A stretch of 64,000 bases of DNA from Gammaproteobacteria bacterium (GTDB lineage: Bacteria; Pseudomonadota; Gammaproteobacteria; HK1). Of the stretch, positions 56,733 to 64,000 are shown in pieces. The notes beneath the pieces are model-generated. The model did not search any database. It saw only the letters and a list, made by a program, of their open reading frames with translations, and was not told the DNA's origin. Every line of letters begins with the position of its first letter. The stretch's first letter is position 1. The stretch spans positions 124,001-188,000 of the forward strand of contig JAJFJV010000017.1 of the NCBI GenBank assembly GCA_021773635.1, read 5' to 3'. A program made the translations under genes and the position numbers.

Positions 56733-59093
56733 ATGGCGGAGCAGAGCACCCCCGAAGAGAATGGACAAAGTGATGGCTACGCGCATCTCATACCCCTCAA
56801 CGGTCTGAGCCGCGAGCACCGGGACGAGCTGGTAGGCAAAGCGAAGCTGCTATCACTCGACACAGGGGAGCGATTGGAAGGCTTTGCACCACCTACGGAC
56901 CACGCCATCTACCTGTTGGATGGCGAGATAGAACTCTATTCAGACAAAAATGCCAGTGGCCGTATTTCTGCCACCGACGATTCTGCCAACTTTCCTATCG
57001 GCGCCCCCTACCAGCAGTCGGTTACCGCGATACAGGCGATCTCCCGCGCGCGACTGTTGCGCGTCAATCGAACCCGCCTCAGCATGATGCTCACCCTGGC
57101 GCAATATGCCTCGGATTCCAGCCTTTCCGCTGCCGAAGGACAAAGCGGATGGACCGCCCGGATGCTGGGTTCCGGACTTTTTTCCCGGGTGCCCTCAGCC
57201 AACATTTTTACCATCTTCCATCGCATGGAACCCGTAACGGTAAAGGCCGGAGAGGCTATCATCCGCCAGGGAGAGGAAGGGGATTACTATTTTGTGATTC
57301 ACCGTGGACGAGCCGAAGTCACCCGTAGCATCGATCCCGGGCAAGAAGATGCGACCCTGATGCAGCTGGCAAAACTCGGGCCGGGAGACTCCTTTGGCGA
57401 GGAAGCCCTGGTCGCCGAGGCCACACGTAACGCCAACGTCAGCATGCTGACTGATGGCTTGCTGATGCGCCTGACCAAAGAAGATTTCGTTGCCCTGATC
57501 AGGGAACCGCTGCTTCAGACCGTGAACCGGCAGGAAGCGGAAGACATGGTAAAGAATGGCGCTCGCTGGATGGATGTGCGCCTCAATGAAGAATATGACC
57601 AGAACGGCCTCCCCGGAAGCCTCCACATCGCCCTTTCGGAAATCCGGCAGGCAGCGGAGAAACTGGAGCCTGACTGCCCCTACATCGCCTACTGCAATTC
57701 GGGCAAACGCAGTGCTGCCGCCACCTTCCTGCTCACCCAAAAGGGCTTCGACATTTATCTGCTGGAAGGTGGTTTGCTAGGCCAGGACATCCCTTTCCCC
57801 GAGAGCGCTGGCAAGGAACCGGAACAGGTGATTGAAAGCATTGAGGAAAATCTTCGCAATGCCCATGAGGAGGTTGAATCTGCACTCCAGCAGCAGGCAG
57901 AAATAACCACTAGTCCGGCCGCCACCCGAACTGCGGCAACTAGAAAAGAATCAGCAGCCCTGGCAGCAGCATCCGCCCTTGCCCGTGCCCAAAAGAACAA
58001 ATTGCGTTTGGAAACGGCGCTACGTAATGCCGAGGCCGAGGCCGCCCGCCGCCGTGCCGAAGCAGAGGCCACCTGCCACCAGCTTCGCGCCCAGGTGGAG
58101 CAGCGCCTGCAAGCAGATGAGGCCAATCTCGAGAAAGAGTATGCCCACGCTACCGAAGAGCTGGAGAAGCTGGGACGTGCGCGCAAGACCACTGAAGTCT
58201 GGCTAAAAAAGCAGCGGGAACGCGTAGAAACGGAGTGGAAGCAACGCAGCAAGACCCTGGAAGACAAGGCACAGCAGATTGAGGAAACCCTGGACTCGGC
58301 ACGCCAGCACGCCGAGGAAGAGGCCCGCCGTATCCGTGACGAGGAAGCAGCCGAAGAGAAGCGTCTTAAGGCAGAAACTGAAACCAAGTTACGCACTGAA
58401 CGTGCTCACCTTGAGGAAGAATTCGCCACCTCCATGAAAGAGTTGACGCGGGCGCAGCGTGATTTGGAACATGCCGAGGCAGCACGGGAACTGGTACACG
58501 AGAAAGCATCCCGGCTCAGTGAGGAATTACGTGAGAGTCGGCAGGATACCGGGCGGAAAGGTCCGTCCAAGACCGACGCCCCCGCTGTTAAGAAGCCCGA
58601 TTCCCCGGCGGTGACAATCGCACCCCAAAGCCCGGCCAGCCAAGTACAGGAAAAGAAGCCGCCGATTTCCCCACCGAAACAGGCACAGGAAGCCCAGCAG
58701 GCCGTTGTGGAGGAAGAGCTGCGCCTGCAGCTTTATCAGGAGGCCGAGCAGTGGCTGAGCGAGGAGCACTCGCGCTCCAAAAATGCGCTTGCCAAGGCGC
58801 AAGAGGCCGTCAACAAACTGCGGGCGCGAAACGCGCGGACGGTAGCCCGCAAGCAGAAGGACGATCTCAGCCTGCTCAATGAAGTCAGTGCCTTACTGGA
58901 AGAAAATGATGACTCATTAAATACCGCCGAAGGTGATCGCGCCTACGCAGAGGAAAAAACCAACCTCGCACAGGCCGCCATGGCCGACACCAGGAGCGAC
59001 CGGGAACAGAGTGAGGATGCTTTGGCACGTGCGCGTGCACACATCTCCAGGCTTCAGGAAGACAGGCACGATCATGGTGGCAAACCAGAGTAA
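56733..59093 (+). CDS. Cyclic-nucleotide-binding / rhodanese / coiled-coil protein
   Basis: 786 residues, no membrane helix. Residues about 20-120 form a degenerate cNMP-like domain; about 150-260 a second, better one (VKAGEAIIRQGEEGDYYFVIHRGRAEV, then GDSFGEEALVAEATRNANV). A rhodanese domain follows (about 275-355), WMDVRLNEEYDQNGLPGSLHI with active Cys321 in YCNSGKRSA. From about 360 to the end it is a long charged coiled coil with a break of Pro/Lys near 610-650. It probably acts as a scaffold that reads a nucleotide signal and uses a sulfur-relay or phosphatase-like site. Name unknown. Confidence 0.8.
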   Translation: MAEQSTPEENGQSDGYAHLIPLNGLSREHRDELVGKAKLLSLDTGERLEGFAPPTDHAIYLLDGEIELYSDKNASGRISATDDSANFPIGAPYQQSVTAIQAISRARLLRVNRTRLSMMLTLAQYASDSSLSAAEGQSGWTARMLGSGLFSRVPSANIFTIFHRMEPVTVKAGEAIIRQGEEGDYYFVIHRGRAEVTRSIDPGQEDATLMQLAKLGPGDSFGEEALVAEATRNANVSMLTDGLLMRLTKEDFVALIREPLLQTVNRQEAEDMVKNGARWMDVRLNEEYDQNGLPGSLHIALSEIRQAAEKLEPDCPYIAYCNSGKRSAAATFLLTQKGFDIYLLEGGLLGQDIPFPESAGKEPEQVIESIEENLRNAHEEVESALQQQAEITTSPAATRTAATRKESAALAAASALARAQKNKLRLETALRNAEAEAARRRAEAEATCHQLRAQVEQRLQADEANLEKEYAHATEELEKLGRARKTTEVWLKKQRERVETEWKQRSKTLEDKAQQIEETLDSARQHAEEEARRIRDEEAAEEKRLKAETETKLRTERAHLEEEFATSMKELTRAQRDLEHAEAARELVHEKASRLSEELRESRQDTGRKGPSKTDAPAVKKPDSPAVTIAPQSPASQVQEKKPPISPPKQAQEAQQAVVEEELRLQLYQEAEQWLSEEHSRSKNALAKAQEAVNKLRARNARTVARKQKDDLSLLNEVSALLEENDDSLNTAEGDRAYAEEKTNLAQAAMADTRSDREQSEDALARARAHISRLQEDRHDHGGKPE

Positions 59094-59122
59094 AAGGCGT
59101 CAGGCCCAGGCCACATCCGGGA

Positions 59123-61447
59123 CTAGTCCAGATCGCTTCCAAACTCCGGCAGACCGGTCGCAAGGCTACAAAAAAATTCCTCGATAAGCGCCCGTGTCTG
59201 CCCCACATCACCCTGGATGATGCCGTGGTGTTGCCACGGAATAATTTCTACTCGTTTGATCTGACTTCCTGCTCGTGCCGCGATTTCCTTGGCACTTCCA
59301 GGCACCACCACCGGATCCTCGCTCGCCTGCATGGCCAGCAACGGACAACGCACCTCGGGCAGATGCTCCTCCAGTGCCTCCACCATACGAGTCAGTTCAT
59401 ACAAGCCACGTACCGGCATATGCTGGTAATTGACGTCCGGGAATTCCGACTCGTGGTGACGGAAAGGCATCACCCCTTCTGCCGACGAAATCCACCGTAC
59501 CAGGCGATTGGCGCGATGGAGCAATGGCGCAAAAATCATGTTGCGGTTGACAAACTTCATGGGGACCGAAACCGCCGCCAGACCCGCCAAGCCCGGTGGC
59601 TGTTCGGCAGCAAGGGCCAGGGCCAGGGCGCCACCGGTAGAAAAGCCGGCGATACAGATGCGCGGTACGAATCCGGAAAGAATTTCGTAACCGCGCCGTA
59701 CAGAATCCAGCCAATCTTCCCAACTGCATTCGCGCAGATCCCAGGGTGAGGTGCCGTGTCCTTTCAAACGCACTCCGAGCACGCTGAATCCGGCCGCGTG
59801 AAGGCGTTCCCCGAGACCACGCATCTCTACGGGAGAGGCAAGAAAACCATGCACCAGCAATATCCCGGTACGAGCCAAATCCGGTGTTCTTCCGTCTTCG
59901 GTTTCGTGTAACAAGAGAAAGGGCTCACCGCTTTGGGTAGCGGTCTCCGCCTTGTTGATCTCGTCATAGCGGGGATCACTAAAACTCTCACGAGCACGGC
60001 TAAGCGCCCGCAATTCATCATCGAAACGATAGTGACTCAAAGCCCTGAGTGATAGCCTCGGGCCCTCTTCAAGGGCCTTTCCCACCCAAGCCACCACGCC
60101 ACGACGTGGCGCCACCTCATTGGCATAGACCGCCACCAGGTTTTCCAGACGTATATCGTCGAATTCGTGCTCGTCACAAAGCTTGGGGAGAAAGCGATAG
60201 CAATCCTTGCTCTCGGCCACCAGACCACTATTCCGGCAGCTCTCGATCAGCTGTTCGAGCCCGCCGCAACCCCGCCTTTCAACGAGGCCTCCATAGCAGC
60301 TGGGGTTGCAGATGCTGCGGTGTTGTCGAACCCCATCTATCACCTGCACGTATTTCACCGCCAGATAGAGCATGCGCCGAAACAGTGGCGCCTCGATGCT
60401 GAAATCACCGCGCTCCACCAGGGCCATAATCAGCAGACTGGCCACATGGCTCAGGTTAACGCTTACCTCGCTGTACATGCGCTGCATGTAAAGGTCACGA
60501 ATCTCCAGCACATGTTTCTGGTGCCGGCGGGCAAGAAACCGCTCACCCCAAAGCTGAGGCGCCGTCTCACGCTGGAATAATTTGGCCGGGTCCCGACAAC
60601 CGGCCAGCGAACGCTCCAGCAACCGCCGTTCCCACCAATTCCAGCACATCCCGGGATGCAGTGGCTCCCCGAGGCGGATGTCCATATCCGTATCCTTGAG
60701 CAGAATATTGCCCTCGATCAGCAACTCTTCCGAGAGCCGCCGACTGAGACCGCGATTCATCAGCTCCATACCCTGCTGGAGCAAGTTGTCACTCACCCGA
60801 ATAGGATAAAAAGTGATATTGGCCGGAACGATGGAGGTGGGCTTGGCCACCGCCGCCCGCAGCTCCTCCAAGGACTCAAAATCCAGACTTTCCTGCCACG
60901 CCGCCAGCCCTTCGCGATCATTACGGGCATCGGCGAGGCGTACCGCCTCCTTGCAGGCCTCCACTCCCAGCGCCAGAACTGCGGCACCGGTATGGTGCTT
61001 GCGACGGTTCTTGGCCGTGCGTGAATAGATATTGTATTTGCCCTCGCGATCGAGCACCCGCCGATCCTTGACCATCCCGCCCTCGGGAAACAGGATGACC
61101 TTGAAACCATGCAGGATTTCCCGGGTAAGTAGCGGGAACAGTTCGGGTAAATTATTCGGCACGACACCGACGCTCTTCAGATAGCGCGCGAGCCTGCCGT
61201 CACCTTCAAGAAATTCTGCCGCCGCCACTGACCGGCAATAGGTGCCACTTCCCCGATAAATCAGGTATTGGGGAATGAAGGTCTCAAAGCGGGCAAAATG
61301 ATTAAAAAGAAAGATATCACCCTGCCGGATGCGCCCTTCCTGATGATGCAGCTTGAGCTTCACGCTCAGGAGTTTGCGCACCAGGGTGAAGGTGCGCACC
61401 GACCACTCGTAGTTGCCGTGGTCAAACTCGAGATAATCTGACTTCAT
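59123..61447 (-). CDS. Fusion of glycerolipid acyltransferase-like and alpha/beta hydrolase domains
   Basis: 774 residues. The N-terminal part (about 40-290) is PlsC/PlsB-like: NHFARFETF takes the place of NHxSxxD, with Glu instead of Asp, and ILFPEGGMVKDR is the FPEG motif. A helical middle (300-500) links to a hydrolase (about 505-774): LLVHGFLASPVEMRGLGERL, nucleophile Ser603 in GFSTGGALA, Asp in ASEDPVVVPG and a His in WQHHGIIQGD. Transfer of an acyl chain and its removal, or lipid remodelling, in one chain is plausible. Proteins with this fusion occur in several proteobacteria. It lies 66 bases after the CPBP gene. Confidence 0.8.
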   Translation of the reverse strand: MKSDYLEFDHGNYEWSVRTFTLVRKLLSVKLKLHHQEGRIRQGDIFLFNHFARFETFIPQYLIYRGSGTYCRSVAAAEFLEGDGRLARYLKSVGVVPNNLPELFPLLTREILHGFKVILFPEGGMVKDRRVLDREGKYNIYSRTAKNRRKHHTGAAVLALGVEACKEAVRLADARNDREGLAAWQESLDFESLEELRAAVAKPTSIVPANITFYPIRVSDNLLQQGMELMNRGLSRRLSEELLIEGNILLKDTDMDIRLGEPLHPGMCWNWWERRLLERSLAGCRDPAKLFQRETAPQLWGERFLARRHQKHVLEIRDLYMQRMYSEVSVNLSHVASLLIMALVERGDFSIEAPLFRRMLYLAVKYVQVIDGVRQHRSICNPSCYGGLVERRGCGGLEQLIESCRNSGLVAESKDCYRFLPKLCDEHEFDDIRLENLVAVYANEVAPRRGVVAWVGKALEEGPRLSLRALSHYRFDDELRALSRARESFSDPRYDEINKAETATQSGEPFLLLHETEDGRTPDLARTGILLVHGFLASPVEMRGLGERLHAAGFSVLGVRLKGHGTSPWDLRECSWEDWLDSVRRGYEILSGFVPRICIAGFSTGGALALALAAEQPPGLAGLAAVSVPMKFVNRNMIFAPLLHRANRLVRWISSAEGVMPFRHHESEFPDVNYQHMPVRGLYELTRMVEALEEHLPEVRCPLLAMQASEDPVVVPGSAKEIAARAGSQIKRVEIIPWQHHGIIQGDVGQTRALIEEFFCSLATGLPEFGSDLD

Positions 61448-61513
61448 AAAGCGTGCTCCCGCTGAACCCGCCGGATTGGACCCGCCAGAGGCCGCGATAA
61501 TTCCACCTTGAAC

Positions 61514-62404
61514 CTAGTCATGAACGGAGCCCGGAAATTTTTCAGCCCGTTTTAGCAGCATTGCCATAACGACAAAAATAGAGAGCGCCAGCAGACCCAT
61601 GAAACCGTCATAGTGGCCAACCAGAACGGCAAAACGGGCCTCGGGGTCCACCATAGTCATGCGCCGGAGACACTGGATAACCAGCACCCACCCGGCATGA
61701 ACTCCGATGCACAGCGCGATGCTCCCGCTTTGCCTTCGCAGCCAGCCAAGCACCCATCCAGCCACCAGCAGTGCCATAAAGGAGTCGATGATTCCAATAT
61801 CCGAAAAACGGCTAAAAGAGCCGGCGATTACCAGGAAGCCACTGTTCCAGCCCAGCTCCCCGGCCGGTATCGAAACATCGGGCCGGATGAAATGAACCGC
61901 TGCCCAAAGCAGTGCACTGAGGTAAATAGCACTTTGTGCGGAGGCCCGGTGGGCGATAGCAGTGAACAAGGCACCCCGAATCCAGGCCTCCTCAAGCAGC
62001 GAAACCACCACCGCAATCAGCAGCGCCCGCCCGGCGATAGCGGGTAGCGCCTCGAAGTGAAAGGGGAAACCCGGTTTCCAAATCCGTATTCCGAGCATCA
62101 ACAGAACTGCTGCCAGCACCAGCAAACTGCCCAGGCCCCACACCAGACCACGGGCTGACTGGCGGAAAAATTTCGCCCTGCTATCACCAAAGCCCCAGCT
62201 TTTCCCCCCGTGGATCCCCAGACCCCGCAGTATTGGCCACAGCGCCAACACGGCGCAAAATTCCATCGTACGAAATACCAGCTTGGCAAACACCGGCTCG
62301 CCAAGGCCCAGTCCCTGAATGGCGAGATACAGCGGATAGGAGACCAGCCCGGCCACGATCGGAACGAGCGTCAGATAAACCGCCAGCAAAGGTATTGCGC
62401 CCAT
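61514..62404 (-). CDS. CPBP-family intramembrane metalloprotease
   Basis: About 296 residues from ATG 62404; a TTG at 62452 adds 16 residues, and GGGGGAGG lies too close to it for a normal start. About eight membrane helices. The conserved motifs are LEEAWIRGALF (EExxxR), HFIRP and GVHAGWVLV. The family contains CAAX-type and bacteriocin-related proteases. It sits in front of the acyltransferase-hydrolase gene on the same strand, so it may process a lipidated or acylated substrate (inference). Confidence 0.82.
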   Translation of the reverse strand: MGAIPLLAVYLTLVPIVAGLVSYPLYLAIQGLGLGEPVFAKLVFRTMEFCAVLALWPILRGLGIHGGKSWGFGDSRAKFFRQSARGLVWGLGSLLVLAAVLLMLGIRIWKPGFPFHFEALPAIAGRALLIAVVVSLLEEAWIRGALFTAIAHRASAQSAIYLSALLWAAVHFIRPDVSIPAGELGWNSGFLVIAGSFSRFSDIGIIDSFMALLVAGWVLGWLRRQSGSIALCIGVHAGWVLVIQCLRRMTMVDPEARFAVLVGHYDGFMGLLALSIFVVMAMLLKRAEKFPGSVHD

Positions 62405-62653
62405 ACAACCGAGCCTTTTGTTAGTTCTTGTTGCCGGCAGGCACAGGTTCAAGCCTCCCCCATAGCGCCCGACCGGAACGGCGAGTATGACAATCTGGAA
62501 GCCGATAGGGAAAGCGTGTTCTGACCTCCCCTGATTTTGCCGCCTTTTTCCGGTGTGTTGACCGCTCCCGCGCTACCCGCCTTGCCATAAAAACCGTATC
62601 ATCTCGCCCTTTGCAAGCACCCGGGTTCGCCCGAACAGTTTCAGAGGAAAACC

Positions 62654-63862
62654 ATGCGCGATATCAACAAGGCAGTACTGGCCTACTCCGGGGGACTCGA
62701 CACCTCGATCATCCTTAAATGGCTCGCCGATACCTACGGCTGCGAGGTAGTGACCTTTACCGCCGATGTGGGCCAGCGTGGCGAGGTGGAACCGGCGCGG
62801 GCCAAGGCCGAGGCCATGGGAATCAAGGAGATCTATATTGAGGATCTGCGCGAGGAATTTGCCCGCGATTATGTCTTCCCCATGTTTCGCGCCAATGCCG
62901 TCTACGAGGGCGTCTACCTGCTCGGCACCTCCATCGCCCGCCCGCTCATCGCCAAGCGACTGGTGGAAATCGCCGCGGATACCGGTGCCGATGCCATCTC
63001 CCACGGCGCCACCGGCAAGGGCAACGATCAGGTGCGCTTTGAACTGGGCGCCTACGCTATCAACCCGCAGATCGAAATCATCGCGCCATGGCGTGAATGG
63101 GACCTCAACTCACGGGAAAAACTGCTCGCCTACGCGGATAAGCACGGCATCCCGGTAGAGATGAAACGCGGCAAGAAATCTCCCTATTCCATGGATGCCA
63201 ATCTGCTCCACATCTCCTACGAAGGCGGCCCGCTGGAAGACCCGTGGACCGAGCCCGATGAGGACATGTGGCTGTGGAGCGTGTCGCCGGAAAATGCCCC
63301 CAACAAACCCACCTATGTGGAACTGGAATACGTTCGTGGCGATATCGTAGCCGTAGACGGTGAGCCCATGAGCCCGGCAAAGGTGATGATGCACCTAAAT
63401 CAGTTAGCTGAGGAAAACGGCGTGGGCCGCCTCGATATGGTGGAAAATCGCTACGTGGGAATGAAGTCCCGTGGCTGCTATGAAACCCCGGCCGGCACCA
63501 TCATGCTCACCGCCCATCGCGCCATCGAATCCCTCACCCTGGACCGCGAGGCCTGTCACCTGAAAGACGACCTCATGCCCCGCTACGCCAAGCTGGTTTA
63601 CAACGGCTACTGGTGGAGCCCCGAGCGTGAAATGCTCCAAACCCTCATCGACGCCTCCCAGCAACGGGTCAACGGCCACGTGCGCGTCAAGCTGTACAAG
63701 GGCTCTGTCACCGTAGTTGGCAGAAAATCAGCCTCTGACAGCCTGTTCGACGAAGATATCGCCACGTTTGAAGACGATCGCGGTGCTTATGACCAACGCG
63801 ACGCCGAAGGCTTCATCCGCCTCAACGCCCTGCGCCTGCGCCTGGCGGCACGGCGGAAGTAG
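62654..63862 (+). CDS. argG: Argininosuccinate synthase
   Basis: 402 residues from an ATG with GAGGAAAACC upstream. It joins citrulline and aspartate with ATP in arginine synthesis. The P-loop-like [13 protein letters not shown] is at residues 11-23, then [14 protein letters not shown] and [17 protein letters not shown]. Length and motifs are typical of the bacterial type 1 enzyme. It stands alone on the plus strand. Confidence 0.97.
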   Translation: MRDINKAVLAYSGGLDTSIILKWLADTYGCEVVTFTADVGQRGEVEPARAKAEAMGIKEIYIEDLREEFARDYVFPMFRANAVYEGVYLLGTSIARPLIAKRLVEIAADTGADAISHGATGKGNDQVRFELGAYAINPQIEIIAPWREWDLNSREKLLAYADKHGIPVEMKRGKKSPYSMDANLLHISYEGGPLEDPWTEPDEDMWLWSVSPENAPNKPTYVELEYVRGDIVAVDGEPMSPAKVMMHLNQLAEENGVGRLDMVENRYVGMKSRGCYETPAGTIMLTAHRAIESLTLDREACHLKDDLMPRYAKLVYNGYWWSPEREMLQTLIDASQQRVNGHVRVKLYKGSVTVVGRKSASDSLFDEDIATFEDDRGAYDQRDAEGFIRLNALRLRLAARRK

Positions 63863-63865
63863 ACT

Positions 63866-63899
63866 GGAAAAAGGGGCGCGCTGCAGCGTCCCTTTTCCC
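63866..63899 (+). terminator. Terminator-like hairpin after argG
   Basis: GGAAAAAGGGGCGC pairs with most of GCGTCCCTTTTCCC around a GCTGCA loop, immediately after the argG stop. The T-run is inside the stem and no long T-run follows. The last 100 bases of the window show no further gene that I can support. Confidence 0.6.
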
Positions 63900-64000
63900 G
63901 TCACATCACCGGCAGCAGAAAAGTGACTTCTAAAATCCATAATCAACTCACTGCTGTCCCGCCAATCAACCCCCCTCATACCGAGCATGGCCCGTTTCAC

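Noticed and set aside
63728-64000. 90-residue minus-strand frame at the right edge
   Set aside because: It overlaps the 3' end of argG on the opposite strand and the hairpin after it; there is no motif to support a gene.

Overview
The window is 64 kb of a gammaproteobacterial chromosome. Base composition is fairly GC-rich and gene density is high. The evidence is the murJ-ribF-ileS-lspA-(x)-ispH-minor pilin order, the divergent rplU-rpmA-obgE-proB / ispB arrangement, a homodimeric AceE with a lipoyl-bearing Lpd, and an RNase T/PyrC pair. I cannot fix the genus; a free-living, possibly marine or sulfur-oxidising lineage would fit, but that is inference. I see no insertion sequence, integrase, phage gene or CRISPR array, so this looks like stable core chromosome with accessory insertions between core blocks.

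Layout. 1-1.0 kb: the edge of a surface-polysaccharide type region (partial PIG-L/LmbE deacetylase and a winged-helix regulator). 1.1-16.3 kb: one long minus-strand block read murJ, ribF, ileS, lspA, a 583-residue PilZ-like protein where fkpB often sits, ispH, then the type IV pilus minor pilin genes fimT, pilV, pilW, pilX and pilY1. 16.3-20.9 kb: rpsT with a UUG start, proB, obgE, rpmA, rplU, divergent ispB and tRNA-Pro(CGG). 21-23.2 kb: an outer-membrane TPR/beta-barrel protein paired with a FecR-domain periplasmic protein. 23.3-27.7 kb: an accessory island of a CapK/PaaK-like adenylating enzyme, a GNAT-like protein, an AurF-type diiron oxygenase and a glycosyltransferase. 27.9-30.4 kb: a LonB-like protease. 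30.4-38.3 kb: an autotransporter, a Ser/Thr kinase with Sel1 repeats, a CigR-like protein, a cardiolipin synthase, a Sel1 protein and MetC. 38.3-49.7 kb: metabolic and RNA genes on the minus strand (phosphatase, CPXCG protein, SulP transporter, YdcF, LipA, pyrophosphatase, Cfa, DEAD helicase, YaiI, FosX, DUF2784, RNase T, PyrC). 50-56.6 kb: the pyruvate dehydrogenase operon aceE-aceF-lpd plus an esterase. 56.7-62.4 kb: a cyclic-nucleotide/rhodanese/coiled-coil protein, an acyltransferase-hydrolase fusion and a CPBP membrane protease. 62.6 kb to the end: argG.

Most of the window is ordinary. The parts most worth following up are the AurF/adenylase/glycosyltransferase/GNAT island (23.3-27.7 kb), which looks like a small uncharacterised pathway; the cNMP-rhodanese-coiled-coil protein; the two-enzyme acyltransferase-hydrolase fusion next to a CPBP protease; the PilY1 variant that lacks the vWA domain but carries duplicated C-terminal modules; and a chromosomal FosX whose metal and catalytic residues match the known enzyme position for position.
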